Part shown: positions 46,114 through 56,673 of the stretch, in pieces
Layout of the letters: every line of letters starts with the position of its first letter
Numbering within the stretch: position 1 is the first letter of the stretch
NCBI GenBank assembly: GCA_026119935.1
Contig: JALRMH010000017.1
Coordinates: 620,001 to 684,000 of the forward strand
DNA length: 64,000 nt
DNA from: Endothia cerciana
Taxonomy: Eukaryota; Ascomycota; Sordariomycetes; Diaporthales; Cryphonectriaceae
Direction of reading: 5' to 3'
Notes under the pieces: model-generated
Database searches by the model: none
What the model saw: the letters and a program-made list of their open reading frames with translations, nothing else
Told to the model about the DNA's origin: nothing
Position numbers and translations under genes: made by a program

Positions 46114-46619
46114 TCAAGCGCCACCCTCGCGCTTGGCGTATTCTTCCTCGATGGCCTCCTGGTACTTCTCGTCGGGCGACCTTGGGTCCTCGTCAGCGGC
46201 GAGGACCCCCTTCTTGATGAGCTCGTCTGGAGATGGGCGGTTGGCGATCTTCTCGTTCAGGGAATCGGCCCGCATATGTTTCTCGAGCTGTAGTCGGGGT
46301 TCGCCGAGAGTCAGTACACGGGCTGTGCATGCGCAGCGCCCAGGGGCAGGGAGTGGGGATCGAACCTCCTTCTGCTGGGCCTGCAGTCCGGGGGCGGCAT
46401 TGGACGCCGGGAGGATGTTCTCTGGTGTGGATTGTCCGTCAGCGCGATGTGTCGGTATGTAAGGTGTCAAGGTTCGCAGGTGATCCTCTCACTCTCGACA
46501 AGCTCTGCACGGTCAGGACGCCGGGCGAGGTGCTTCTCGAGGGAGTTGCGGCGAGCACCGGCATCAGCACGACTGATGGAAGACTCGTCGACAGCGGGGG
46601 CCGTGTTCTCGTCGGCCAT
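46114..46619 (-). CDS. RPEL-repeat protein
   Basis: Three exons (minus), 46619-46493, 46421-46366 and 46287-46114, encode 118 residues. Intron 1 (71 bp, GTGAGA...CCAG) is phase 1. Intron 2 (78 bp, GTTCGA...TACAG) is phase 0 and falls between the two repeats. Two RPEL motifs are clear: SLEKHLARRPDRAEL and SLNEKIANRPSPDEL, each followed by a hydrophobic V.K..IL/GVL turn. In animals RPEL motifs bind monomeric actin (MRTF, Phactr). Small two- or three-repeat proteins are found across filamentous fungi, where the role is not settled. The N-terminus is acidic and the C-terminus charged and helical (EDPRSPDEKYQEAIEEEYAK). Actin binding is inferred from the family. Start chosen as the first ATG of the frame. 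Confidence 0.88.
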
Positions 46620-49600
46620 CCTGAAGATATTGTAGCCGGTCCGAGGTTGGATATGTGTTGACCTCAGGTGCTCACGGCTGTGACGTTGATCGTTGCGAGC
46701 CGACCGAGACGAAGGATGTTACAAGTCAGGGAGGGTTTAGAATTGGATGCGTACGTTGGGTTGGGCGAAAACCTCAGAAAGAGGGGATGGAGATGGAGAT
46801 GGAAATGAACAAGGGAAAAGGAAATGACAATTGACAATGGGAAAAGGAGACGGAATGCGGGGATATGGGGATATCGATGTGTTTTCTTTCCAGGAGGACC
46901 AGGACCACCAGTACCACCACCACCACCACAACAACAACAACAGGCGTGTATTGCCTCCTGGGGACAACGAATTCACCTCACCAGGCTGGCCCCCCGAGCT
47001 CCCCTGGCTGGGAAGGGAGTACGTGGTCGTGGTCGGGCAGGATGTACCATAGTAGCTGGTACTCTGTAGCTAATAGCTCCTTTCCTCTTCCAGTGGTGTG
47101 ATGTCAGAGCTGCATGCATAGTACTATGGGGCCTATGTACATACTATGTACATAGTAGTAAGATATGTACATAGTAGACATAGACAGTGCCCTGGCACGC
47201 TTGGTTGGCCCTGCATCGAGGTTCTGGCTGGAGCACCCCCTGCGTCTCCTTTAATGTGTACCAACTGTAATGCTTCGTGGCATGCTGTCAGCCGTCTCAG
47301 GGGTTCCAGGCCTGGAAAAATAGAGGGTCCAAGGGCCACCTGCCCACCACCCCACCACGCTGGGCGGATGGATACTTACAACGGAACAAAGAATTTATTT
47401 ATTTTTTTTTAATTTCTTTTTCTTCAGCTATGTATGTTCAACCCCTCTCTTCTCTGGCCCTCACCACCGTACCAGAAAGTGACAACAGGTGATGGCAATC
47501 CTGAAACCTCGAACTACCTTCAGGAGGGTTTGTCCTGTGCTGGAGGCTTCCCAGGCCTCCCACGCTTGGACGCCCAGGTGCCTAGTCTGGCGTCTGGTGT
47601 TGTCCTACAGTCACAAGGGCCACACTGTGCCCAAGGGGAGCCTACTATAGCATCTCCCCACCTCGATGCTTGCAGGGTAGTCAGTCTGGAGCCCTGATCC
47701 TCTTTATCTCACTCTTGACGGTTAGTCGCTGTGGGGCTGAGGATGTGTCTACTCGGCGTGCCCAGGCCCGTGTCCCTGGGCTAGCAGCCAGGCTGTCGTT
47801 TTGTCACAACACCAAGGGGCAAGGCCTCAACTGGGTGGCTTCCCGGAAAAAGCTGTGATGTGGTGCCATGGTTGACGTTTCCAAGCCTGGCCCGGGACTT
47901 CTATTACCTGCCTGTTTCGACGGCTCATTAAGGTCCCTACCATCGCGAGATGCCTCAGGTCCGTAGAGACCCCTTCTGGGCTAGGATCCGGCGGCCCGCC
48001 GGAGAAAGGTACACGTGCTGGGCTCGTGCCATGTGCGCTTCGAGAATAGGATCGCCTCGAACGCCGGCCTGTGAAGATCTTTTGCTACCTAGGCAGCGGG
48101 GATGCGATGAAAGTGTGCAAGGACTTTACACCCGGCCACTGTGTGTGCCTGTCTACTGTATCTTATCCCTCTGTGTCCAATGCCTTTGGGCAAGCAATCA
48201 TTTTCTCCACGACCTCTGGGTCAGGAGGTCGAGGGTCGCCGGGTCCCAGAACAGTGCATCGGTATCAAGGACTGGAGAGGCCGTTGGGTGGCGGCTTGCT
48301 GAGGAGCCTGGTCTCGAAGGAGATCCGGAGGGGACTGCTCCACCATCTCCGATCGTCCATCTCGCACTCGGTTCCTTGTCGCATTGTTCGTCGTACGATG
48401 TCTTGCCTTCGTAACGCTTACTCTACGGTACTGGGTGGTAGAGAACAGTATGTGTTGGTGAGATTTAAGATATAACCCCACTCCCTAGAGAGGCAGATTC
48501 AACAGGAGCCAGCGGCGAGCGAGACGACAACGTTGACAGTGGCTTCTTTCTGTCGTCTCTGTAAGAGTTAATTTGCTCGGCGGGGTATGCAGGGAGATAT
48601 TCCATCCAAATTCAGCACTTAAAATTGGTGCTTTCGAGGGCAGATACAACATGGTCTAATAGCAAGGGTGAGGCAAAAGTCACGAGTTTTACACTATCTC
48701 TCTTACCTTTTTACAAACAACTTATAAGTGGGGAATTACTAACTTAGATTTCAGGAGGGATCCCCGACGATATTTTGCGTGGGCGTCTGCAGGTGTCCAC
48801 GGGCCCCCGAGGCAGCTTCAACAAATGAGTGGTACAGGCGAGAGAGACACGGGTGACAGACTCCCTGCTGTATCTTATTGGGGACGCCCATTGCTCCAGG
48901 GAATTCAGGTGCTCTGTGGGGTATCGTCTATAGGATATGAACCACACGAATAGACAAGTTCTAGGGACAGCAGAGTCTAGTGTCTTTGGATCATGAACTG
49001 AACAGGTGCCAACACCTCGAGCAAGATACAACCAGTATTGGGTTCTTCGGTTCCCCTGTTTGAACTATCCTATTGGCACTGCTAAATTAACTTACCCTGT
49101 GGGTTTTACCATATAGACATGGAGTAGGATTTTGGAGTCCAGTACATCTTTGGTGGTAATTATGCAGGAGCTAGGTTACCAGTGTACAGTAAACGAGACA
49201 AATATAAGAGTTCAGCATAAGCTTAATTATCTAGTAGCTAACAATAGAAGAGGCAACTGGTCCAGGAAAGGTCAGGGTAGATAAGGCATATGGCCATCTC
49301 GAAAATATCCACGGCCTTTTGGAAAGCAACAGCCGGCAGGCTTCCTCTAGAGTCTTCAAAATCAGAACATTTATCTCCTCTGCTGGTAGAGATTAATTAT
49401 CCACCAAGGCCCCATTCTGGGATCCCTGCACCCACTATGGCAGTTCTGTGCACTTCGGTGTTCAGGTTTCATCCTCGAGAGATTTGATTCATGCGGCTCT
49501 TCTCATCCCAACCAAGCATTCGAGAACGCGGCTGCTCTCCTGGATGGGCTGTCCTCACAATTCGAATGGTGGTGGGGCTTACCTGGGTAGGGACCCCGAA

Positions 49601-50032
49601 TGCGAAGATCCTCCTAATTGACATGGTCAGGGACTATCTGTTCATATGGTATGAGGAAACCAGGTGTTTGGCTGGTGTGTGGGACGTGGAGATTGGTGAT
49701 GGTTTGGCTTGAGGTCGGGAGCCCGGGATTTCCGTGGACCGGCCCCTGCTTTCCTGCCCAGAGCCTGTCTCACTCAAGCATGTGCTCTGAACTTTGTCAT
49801 GCGCGATGGGTATTTTGGTTAGTTTTTTAATTTTTTTTTATGATGGGGGGGGGGGGGGTGGCGAGGCGGGCTGTGGAGGTGTGGGCAGCCGATAACTACT
49901 GATAGGAGCCCGAGGATGTCGTCACCCCCGTGATTTGCTGTCTCCTGACATATTACAGTACAGCATCCCATCAACAATCAATTCACAGTCCGTTTTTTGG
50001 TGAGGCTGACTGAGGTGGGCTTTTTGTCAAAC
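46620..50032. other. gene-poor spacer upstream of RPEL and DUF1776 genes
   Basis: No gene is supported. Contents include an ACC/AAC trinucleotide patch (about 46897-46942), dense CATAGTA elements (47044-47176), a T-rich tract near 47395-47424, a GT-rich G14 run (49845-49858) after a T9 run, and otherwise stop-rich sequence. 48.5-49.3 kb is comparatively AT-rich. Short open frames (48221-48481, 49290-49487) lack any recognisable feature. Confidence 0.55.
47044..47176. promoter_or_regulatory. dense CATAGTA/TACTATG palindrome cluster
   Basis: Contains CATAGTACTATG (47117-47128, perfect 12-bp palindrome, identical to the one at 23199) followed by ATGTACATACTATGTACATAG and TATGTACATAGTAG repeats. 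It lies about 430-560 bp upstream of the RPEL gene start. It is the densest example in the window. Confidence 0.45.
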
Positions 50033-51660
50033 ATGTCCGCAGACGATCAGCAATTCCTCGACGTAGTAAGCACCAGCCCTCCCCCCTGAGACACTGGCAA
50101 GCATTATGCATAAGAACACACAACAAAACCACCAACAAGGCCGAGTGCGATCTGACCTGTGTGGCAGTTGTCATCGATACCCAACGAAGTCAAGCGCTAC
50201 TCGGGCGAGATCGCCGAGGTCATAGATCGCCATGTCGACAGGATCGCAGACCAGGTGAGGGAGGCCCTGTCGTCGCAGGACTGGCTGCCAGATGCCATCC
50301 GCCCGCACGGCAGACCACCGCCACCGGCAACCCTCGCCTGCCCCGCCTCTCTATACGAAAGGGCCCAGGACTGGGTCTCAAGACACAGGATCCTGGCTGG
50401 TGTCGTCGTCCTCACTGCCGGTGTTGTGGTATATCGTGGGTACACAAAGAGCAGGTCTGCCAGGAAGACGAGGAGGGCAAGGCGCGCGAGGAACGGGGCG
50501 CGCCTCGAGGTCGTGGTGATTGCGGGATCGCCGAACCTGCCACTGACGCGCTCGATCGCGCTCGATCTTGAGAGGAGGGGCTTCATCATCTTCATCGCGT
50601 GCAACACCATCGATGATGAGGCCATTGTGCAGAACATCTCGAGGCCGGACATCCGGCCCCTGGGTATTGACATTACCGATGTAGGTGTCGTGCCCTCGCG
50701 GCTGACCCCCAGGGTGCGAGAGCTCGCTGATACCTCCCACCACAGCCCCCCAGCGCGGGTGTCTCTATCGAACGGTTCGCGCAATATCTGCAGACGCCCC
50801 ACGCCGCTGTCCCCGGAGCAAAGCCCAACTACCTCACCCTGAGGTCCATCATACTCATCCCCTCCCTGAGCTATCAGACCTCTCCGATCGCCACCATCCC
50901 GCCGTCGAGCTTCGCCGACCTCTTTAACACGCACCTCCTGAAGCCCATCCTGACCATACAGGCATTCCTGCCCCTCCTGACGGCAAGGCTTACTGCAGCC
51001 GGCGACAGGTCTCCGCCGAGGGTGCTGGTGTTCACCCCGTCCATCATCTCCTCCATCAACCCACCCTTCCACGCCCCCGAGGCGACCGTGTGCTCGGCCC
51101 TGGCGGCGTTTACAGACGTCCTCGCCGGCGAGCTGCGACCGCTCTCGATCCCCGTCACCCACGTCCAGCTGGGGACGTTCGACTTTGCCGGGTTTACCCC
51201 CGCAGCGCTAAGATTTTCGTCGGCTGTACAGCCCGGCCTGCTCCCTGCACCGGGCTCTGCCGAGACCCTCGCGTGGCCGGAGGCGGCACGGCACACGTAC
51301 GGACGCAATTTTGTCAACACCTCGTCCTCGGCCATCTCGGCCGGCCGGGTCCGTGGCCTGAGGGGTAGCTCGCTGCGGGACCTGCACAACTCCGTGTTTG
51401 ATGTCATCGACGGGTCCAACACCAGCAGCGTCGTGCGGGTCGGCCTGGGGGCGGACCTGTACGGGTTCGTGGGCAAGTTCGTCCCGCGCTCCCTCGTGGG
51501 GTGGATGATGGGTATGCGCCGCGTGGATGAGCTCTCGACCTGGCAGTCCAGCTACTACCCGAGTCCGAGGTCCGGCAGTGACAACGGTGATGGGTCGGGA
51601 TCCGAGTACGTCTCTGTGCAGCCGGGGCATATCGACGCGAACGTCTGGAAGGAGCATTGA
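50033..51660 (+). CDS. DUF1776 family protein (SDR-like fold)
   Basis: Three exons, 50033-50065, 50168-50680 and 50746-51660, give 486 residues. The 33-nt first exon (MSADDQQFLDV) ends at a GTAAGC donor; the 102-bp intron closes at GGCAG and restores LSSIPNEVKRYSGEI. Intron 2 (65 bp, GTAGGT...CACAG) is phase 0. A membrane segment is predicted at residues 86-101, after an amphipathic helical start and before a Arg/Lys-rich stretch. The rest resembles a short-chain dehydrogenase scaffold: a VVVIAGSPNLPLTRSIALDLERRG nucleotide-binding-like turn, a LLPLL-type helix and an SSINPPFHAPEATV segment. A clear YxxxK active site is not visible, so catalysis is doubtful. The family (PF08643) is fungal and functionally uncharacterised as far as I know. 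An in-frame start in the intron (50159) would give a spurious shorter protein. Confidence 0.88.
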
Positions 51661-52159
51661 GAATTAGACCGGCGCACAGGTATGGTCTAGCGCCGTCTCT
51701 CAACCTCTCCCCTCTGGGGCCCTCTCCTCACACCAGCCAACATGGCGGTGTAGTCTGGTTCGCCGGGTGGGCACGCGTCAGGTTGTAATAGCCCACATCT
51801 CCTGCGGGTCATACATACCTGCGAGACATCCCACCACTGCGCGGCCCCTACCCGTGCGACTACCCATCATCATAGATATATGCATAGATGGGCACTGATG
51901 TGCAATTGGCGAGCAGAGAGTTGTTATTATTAAACCAGCGCAATCGAATCTGCCATACGGGCCACGGCTGCAACGTGGCCATGTCTGTACATATACATGA
52001 GAACCCTTTAGCAGCAGCATGTGAATGCCAATCAAAATGACGAATAAAGCAAATGGAGGGTATCCTAACGCCGTCCATGACCGCATCCCCGCCTGATCAC
52101 TGAATCCAGCCCAAGTCCAGCCTCCAAGGTAGTGGTGGTCCGATCTGGTGGCCGGCGGC
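51661..52159. other. convergent 3' intergenic region
   Basis: Lies between the stops of the DUF1776 gene (+) and the sulfurtransferase gene (-). No coding content. Both polyadenylation regions must lie here, but no clear AATAAA pair can be fixed; AATAAA is present near 52043. Confidence 0.6.
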
Positions 52160-53321
52160 TCAAGGCTCTGATGATTTCCGTATGAGCGAGTCGGATGGTC
52201 GGACTCTTTGAGCCCATTCCCTGCGGAGAAGTAAGTATCTGAAGACGTACGAGGTGTATGTGCGGCGGCCCCGGGGGGAGGGGGGGAATTGGGTCGGGAA
52301 GGGAGGGGGCGGTGTTTTCCACCTACGTCCAGCTGCCGTCATAGACCCTGCGTGCCTCTGAGGTTCCGTATCCGGCCTCGTCCAGGGCCGTGTCGATGAC
52401 CACGGCCGTCACGCCGGTACCACAGCTGGAGATGATGGGCTTGTTCGGGTCGACGCCCTTCTCCTCAAACAGCTTCCTCAGCTGGTCCCTTGGCAGGAAG
52501 GCCTTGGTCTGGGGATCGAGGACCTCGTTGAAAGGTATGTTGATGGAGCCAGGCATGTGGCCAGACGACAGGCCGGGTCGTGGCTCGGGGTACTTGCCGG
52601 TCCAGCGACCACTGCTCCTCGCGTCGATGATCTGGACGCCCTCGGCACCCTCCTTGTTGTGGTCCAGAGCGACCTCCCTGACGTCCTCATAGCTCGCGAC
52701 CCTGTCCGAGTCCATCTCCGGGATGGGGTAGGGGTGGCATTCGACGTTGTACAGCTCGCCGCCCTCGGTGGGGAGGCCCTCGTCCACCCACAGGCGGAAG
52801 TTGTTCAGCAGGTGGACCTTGGGGTGGCCAAAGACCTTGAGGGTCCAACCCACCCTGGGCGCGCTGAAGATGCCCAGCTCCTTGGTGTCGTAGACGACGA
52901 CGGTATCCTCGCGACGGATGCCGAGCTCGCTCATGGCGGCGGCGAAGGTCTTGGGGCCCGGCAGCATGTGGGGGTACTCGGAGTGCTTGTCGATGGCCTT
53001 GTCGAGGTCGAAGAAGCGGGCCTTGGGGATGCGCTGCTGGCGGAAGACCTGGATGCCAGTGCGGCCCTCGGGGTCGTTTGGCATGAACCACGCCGCGCAG
53101 AGCGGGATGACTCGCGGGTCGGTGCTGATGGGGGAGGGCGGGTTCTTCCTGAGGGCCTCGTCCAGCTCCTTGGGGGTGACGAGGTAGGAGGAGAAGGGGC
53201 GAGAGGGGAGGAGGGCCGCGAAGAAGGCGGGCGTGGGGCCGCGCGGCCGGATATGAGGCCGAGATAGGGCTGCCGCGATTCTGGCGACGCCGGTCGGCCG
53301 GAGGACGGCCACGGTGGCCAT
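52160..53321 (-). CDS. TUM1: mitochondrial thiosulfate/3-mercaptopyruvate sulfurtransferase (two-domain rhodanese)
   Basis: Transfers sulfur from 3-mercaptopyruvate or thiosulfate to acceptors. The yeast homologue Tum1 feeds tRNA thiolation. Exons (minus) 53321-52327 and 52220-52160 give 351 residues. The 106-bp phase-2 intron (GTAGGT...CGCAG) sits after DGSWT and adds the conserved EWAQRV ending. Without splicing the frame stops at once, one codon after the donor. The first 45 residues are Arg/Ala/Pro-rich and fit a mitochondrial presequence. Two rhodanese domains follow: an inactive N-terminal one (residues about 55-185) and the C-terminal one (about 215-340) with active-site Cys near 300 in SSCGTGVTA. 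The CGTGVTA loop is the form typical of eukaryotic MST-like enzymes. It shares an 820-bp divergent promoter region with APC11. Confidence 0.92.
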
Positions 53322-53424
53322 CTTGAGGTTGCCAGGGCGCGCTGCAACAGGGAGGAAATGGACGACCCTTGCTCTGGGACCGGACTGTGGAGGAGGGCAG
53401 AAGGCGGGAGATGGAGGAGGTGGA

Positions 53425-53453
53425 GGTTGACGTTGACGTTGACGTTGACGTTG
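53425..53453. repeat. GTTGAC hexanucleotide tandem repeat
   Basis: Nearly five copies of a 6-bp unit 104-132 bp upstream of the TUM1 start. Confidence 0.9.
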
Positions 53454-53670
53454 TGTGGAGCCGATGTCGAGATAGCTGTTTTTTCTTTTTGGGGGGGGGG
53501 GGGGGTGCGGCGTCCCCAGCTCAGTCTGATAAGCAGGCCGGGAATAGATAATTTTCCACCCCGTACCGACTCTGCCTCTGCCTGCGTCTGCGCTCGATTG
53601 GCGAGCCCGGTGCTGCCGGATGGATGTTTCTTCGGGCTTTTTGGGGGTGCTGCTGATATCTGACCTCAGC

Positions 53671-53740
53671 TGCTATGTACCTACTCCCGTGCGTGGTATG
53701 TAAAGTAGGCTGCTGCTACTGTGTAGACTACGACCGCTAT
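53671..53740. promoter_or_regulatory. TATGTAC/CTATGTAG elements
   Basis: TGCTATGTACCTACT and CGCTATGTAGCAG lie about 400 bp from both divergent gene starts. They are weaker members of the recurring CATAGTA-type motif class. Confidence 0.3.
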
Positions 53741-53946
53741 GTAGCAGTGGGCAGGGCCGGTCGGGTGCGGTTCTCCAGCGGGTGAGCTGCCCAAAGGTCC
53801 CGTAGAGGTAGTGACGTTATAAGGTGGTAGGCGGGCCGCGGCTGGGTGCTGCCCCTCTGGAGCTTGGAGCTTGGGCCACCTGCAGCACCAGCACCAGCAC
53901 TAGCATCAGCGGCAGCGGCAGTGGTAATTACATGCATGGGTACATA

Positions 53947-53972
53947 GCAGCAGCAGCAGCAGCAGCAGCAGC
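53947..53972. repeat. (AGC)n trinucleotide microsatellite
   Basis: Eight to nine AGC units in the region upstream of APC11. Confidence 0.9.
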
Positions 53973-54141
53973 CGGCACCGTACTGGCCATCAACTCACGG
54001 GCGAGGCACATTAATGTCAACACGGCTTCTGCACGTCCTCAGGTGACAGACCTAGCCCGCCCCGCCCACCTCGTCGTCCGTGTCATACATTTCCCCCTGG
54101 CCTATTGCAGACATACACAACCCTACTCCCCCCTAGCCGTC

Positions 54142-54558
54142 ATGAAGGTCAAGATCAGAAAGTGGGCGGCGGTCGCGACATGGCGATGGGATATCCCCGA
54201 CGACGACGTGTGTGGCATCTGCCAGATCCACTTTGACGGCTCCTGTCCTTCCTGCAGATTCCCAGGAGACGAATGTGCCCTATGTATGTTACGCCCTGCT
54301 CACATGTTGCGGCATGAGGCCAGGACGCTGATGCTCCGTCTCGGCAGTGTCCGGCAAGTGTGGTCACAACTTCCACCAACACTGCATCGTCCAGTGGATC
54401 AAGCAGGACTCCGCAAGGGGCCAATGTCCCATGTGCCGCCAGAGTATGGGCGTCTTTTCCAACCCACACCCGTCCCAGACTGTTCCCCAGCGCTGACCGG
54501 CCCTGCAGAGTTCGAGTGGCAGCGTCCGGCGCCCGCTCAGGGCACCCCCCAGCGTTAG
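54142..54558 (+). CDS. APC11: anaphase-promoting complex RING-H2 subunit Apc11
   Basis: Catalytic RING subunit of the APC/C ubiquitin ligase. With the cullin Apc2 it recruits the E2 and drives mitotic exit. Exons 54142-54283, 54348-54443 and 54509-54558 give 95 residues. Introns are 64 bp (GTATGT...GGCAG) and 65 bp (GTATGG...TGCAG), both phase 1. The protein begins MKVKIRKWAAVATWRWD, then CGICQIHFDGSCPSC, PGDECALLSGKCGHNFHQHC, a QWI helix, and CPMCRQKFEW. All zinc ligands of the APC11-type RING-H2 are present. Length agrees with the family (84-165). Skipping the last splice would replace KFEW with an unrelated tail, so the second intron is well supported by homology. Confidence 0.94.
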   Translation: MKVKIRKWAAVATWRWDIPDDDVCGICQIHFDGSCPSCRFPGDECALCMLRPAHMLRHEARTLMLRLGSVRQVWSQLPPTLHRPVDQAGLRKGPMSHVPPEYGRLFQPTPVPDCSPALTGPAEFEWQRPAPAQGTPQR

Positions 54559-55183
54559 GTGCGCCGGGACCCTTTCGGACCATCTCCGTTCGCCTGAGAA
54601 GATGGGCTCGTTGTAGCTACGAGGTGGCCTGCGGTGTGGCCTCGCGCGCAACACACACACACACACACCTGGCACTGGGCAGCAGCGACTGACTGCGAGA
54701 CGGGCCTTGTATTTCTGCGGCGCGCGGTGAGCATCAGATGATCACGGGCATTTATGGGCGTGTTTATAACCTTGGGTGCCCCCGCATTGGCTCCTCCGCA
54801 CAGGTCACCGCCTGGACGGCAATGTCTGCTCCATGCCAATCTCGTATGGTTTATTCTTTGAGGGCACCAGGGGCAATATAGCCGAGACCGAACGGAGACG
54901 AAGGCCTTGCTCGGCGGCGCATCGGGCACTAGGGTCTCCCGTGCCATCTACACATCAGGGTAGGCAGGCGGTCAGCTCGAGAATGCAACGCCTGGTCGAC
55001 CCGACAGCCAGAAGACCGCCTGAGATGTCGTCTCACCAACGGGCTCAAGGCGGTCCAATATTGACGCAAGAGGGTGCACGTGAGTGGGTGTACCATCCCA
55101 TGCCGTGCCGGTGCCGTACCTGTGCATTCACATGCCAAATTTGAGGGAGACTCTTTGGCGGGCCCGATAAGATAAGCACCGTC

Positions 55184-55221
<38 letters not shown>
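55184..55221. repeat. (CCAG)n tetranucleotide microsatellite
   Basis: About nine units of CCAG. Confidence 0.95.
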
Positions 55222-55227
55222 ACGTCA

Positions 55228-55262
55228 CTACATGGTTATGTACTACTACTATGTACTGGTGG
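55228..55262. promoter_or_regulatory. TACTACTATGTAC element
   Basis: CTACATGGTTATG followed by TACTACTACTATGTAC, about 410-440 bp upstream of the acidic protein start. A further example of the recurring motif. Confidence 0.35.
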
Positions 55263-55668
55263 TATACACCCCCCGGCGGGGCCCTCCAACCGCTGGCCAA
55301 GTCAGTATCGTAACCGTATGTAATAGTGAGGCCACTTCCCCACCAACATCAACATCAACCTCATCCACTTCTCATACAGCCTCTGCAGTCTTGCTGTCCC
55401 CTATCCACCTGGGCAGTCCGCTCCTGGGCTGATCCTTCTTGTTTTCGCTTCTCCCCCCCTCTGGATTCCCTGCCCTTCCGTCGTCCCTTCTCCTCCGTCC
55501 CTTGAACCCTCCAGCTGCGGGACCCAATCCCAACATGCCCACGCGAGCAGCTGTTCCTCAGCAGGCAGCCTCCGGCATCATCACCACCACCATCACCAGC
55601 TCCACGACACATCGCAAACGCCCCCAATCACCCCCATCCCGTCACGACTGCCCCAGGCACTCGTTATC

Positions 55669-56673
55669 ATGACCAATCCAGACCCCAGTCCCGAGCGGCC
55701 TGCCTCGCCCGGCACGCAGCATCCCATCTCAGCTGGCCCCGAAGCCGCCCAGCCCACGGGCTCCGAGCACCAGCAGCACCACCCGGGGCTGGACCACCAG
55801 GCACACGATGAGCAGCCGGCCCCGCCGCCCTTCCAACCTCTGTTCACCCTCGTGACCGACACCACCACCCGCGCAACTCACCACCCCCACGTGCATTACA
55901 TCTTCTCCGACGACGATCCACAGCTGCTGACCGACGCGCTGGCGGAGTACGGCTACCGGCAGCCTGCAACAGCGGACGGGCCCTCGCCCGACCCGCCCTC
56001 CAACGAGCGCGCCATCGTCCTCGACCTCGTACCCAAGACGAATCCCGACGATCCGGCATCCTTGGTGACCAGCTACGAGGTGGCATCGGCCTCCTCCCTC
56101 AGCGCGGACTGGGCCGTCGTGTCCACCAGGATCAGCCCCATGACCGACGACGCAGCCGAGATGCCCGAGGCACATACCTCCTCGGGGTCGTACGACGGGG
56201 CATGGAGGATGATGCTGCGCATCGAGGGCGTGGACATCGGCTCCGGCTTCCCGCCCATCACACGCACGCGCAAGTCGTCTACCTCTGCCGCGACCTCTGC
56301 TGCCTCCGCCGCCAGGAGGCCCTCGCTAGAGGGACGGGACCTGCACATGTCAGCCAGCGGCGGCGCGAGGCAGGAGTCTCCCGCCGGGACCGGGCCCCAG
56401 GGCCACGAGGATTACGGCGCCATCGTCGATGAGTTTGACAAGAGGCTGGGTACACTGCGCAAGGTCGTCCACGCCGGACTGGAGAGGCAGCAGAGAATGG
56501 CCGCGGCAGAGGATGGTGACCAGCCCGATGCTGGAGGTGGCGGCACGCACGACTGGGCCAGGGAGAACCCAGGTGAACATGGACAAGAGCTAGGATCAGG
56601 AGGAACGGCGCGGCCACCTGGACAGCATTCTGCGTCACGGAGGGCATCTGAGACCGGCAGTGGAGCCGGGTGA
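55669..56673 (+). CDS. unrecognised acidic, low-complexity fungal protein
   Basis: A single exon of 334 residues in clearly coding-type sequence (strong GC bias at third positions, CT-rich promoter). A Pro/His/Gln-rich start is followed by a more ordered-looking stretch at about residues 55-185: FTLVTDTTTRATHHPHVHY, a SDDDPQLLTDALAEYGY helix, an IVLDLVP strand, a SLSADWAVVSTRISP segment and MMLRIEGVDIG. After a Ser/Ala/Thr-rich linker, a short amphipathic helix (DEFDKRLGTLRKVVHAGLER) leads to a Gly-rich tail. No catalytic or binding motif or signal peptide is visible. The beta-strand/helix pattern in the middle suggests a small domain conserved in fungi. I do not recognise the family and offer no function. 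It is convergent with the syntaxin gene. Confidence 0.75.
   Translation: MTNPDPSPERPASPGTQHPISAGPEAAQPTGSEHQQHHPGLDHQAHDEQPAPPPFQPLFTLVTDTTTRATHHPHVHYIFSDDDPQLLTDALAEYGYRQPATADGPSPDPPSNERAIVLDLVPKTNPDDPASLVTSYEVASASSLSADWAVVSTRISPMTDDAAEMPEAHTSSGSYDGAWRMMLRIEGVDIGSGFPPITRTRKSSTSAATSAASAARRPSLEGRDLHMSASGGARQESPAGTGPQGHEDYGAIVDEFDKRLGTLRKVVHAGLERQQRMAAAEDGDQPDAGGGGTHDWARENPGEHGQELGSGGTARPPGQHSASRRASETGSGAG

Larger units (their letters stand above)
53322..54141. promoter_or_regulatory. divergent promoter TUM1 / APC11
   Basis: Contains a GTTGAC hexanucleotide repeat, a G15 run (53491-53505) after a T-rich stretch, TATGTACCTACT and CTATGTAG elements (53671-53740), an AGC-type trinucleotide tract and CACC-rich sequence. 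No other gene is evident. Confidence 0.45.
54559..55668. other. spacer between APC11 and the acidic protein gene
   Basis: Contains an (AC)n tract (about 54649-54668), a CCAG tetranucleotide array (55184-55221), TACTACTATGTAC elements (55228-55262) and a CT-rich promoter stretch (55440-55510) before the next gene. No other coding content is recognised. Confidence 0.6.

Noticed and set aside
46365..46380. B-box-like GATCGAACC
   Set aside because: It is the donor region of an RPEL-gene intron and lacks tRNA stems.
52557..53267. 236-codon plus-strand open frame opposite TUM1
   Set aside because: It is the antisense of a GC-rich conserved coding exon; the minus strand has clear rhodanese motifs and the plus-frame product is Gly/Val-repetitive with no domain.
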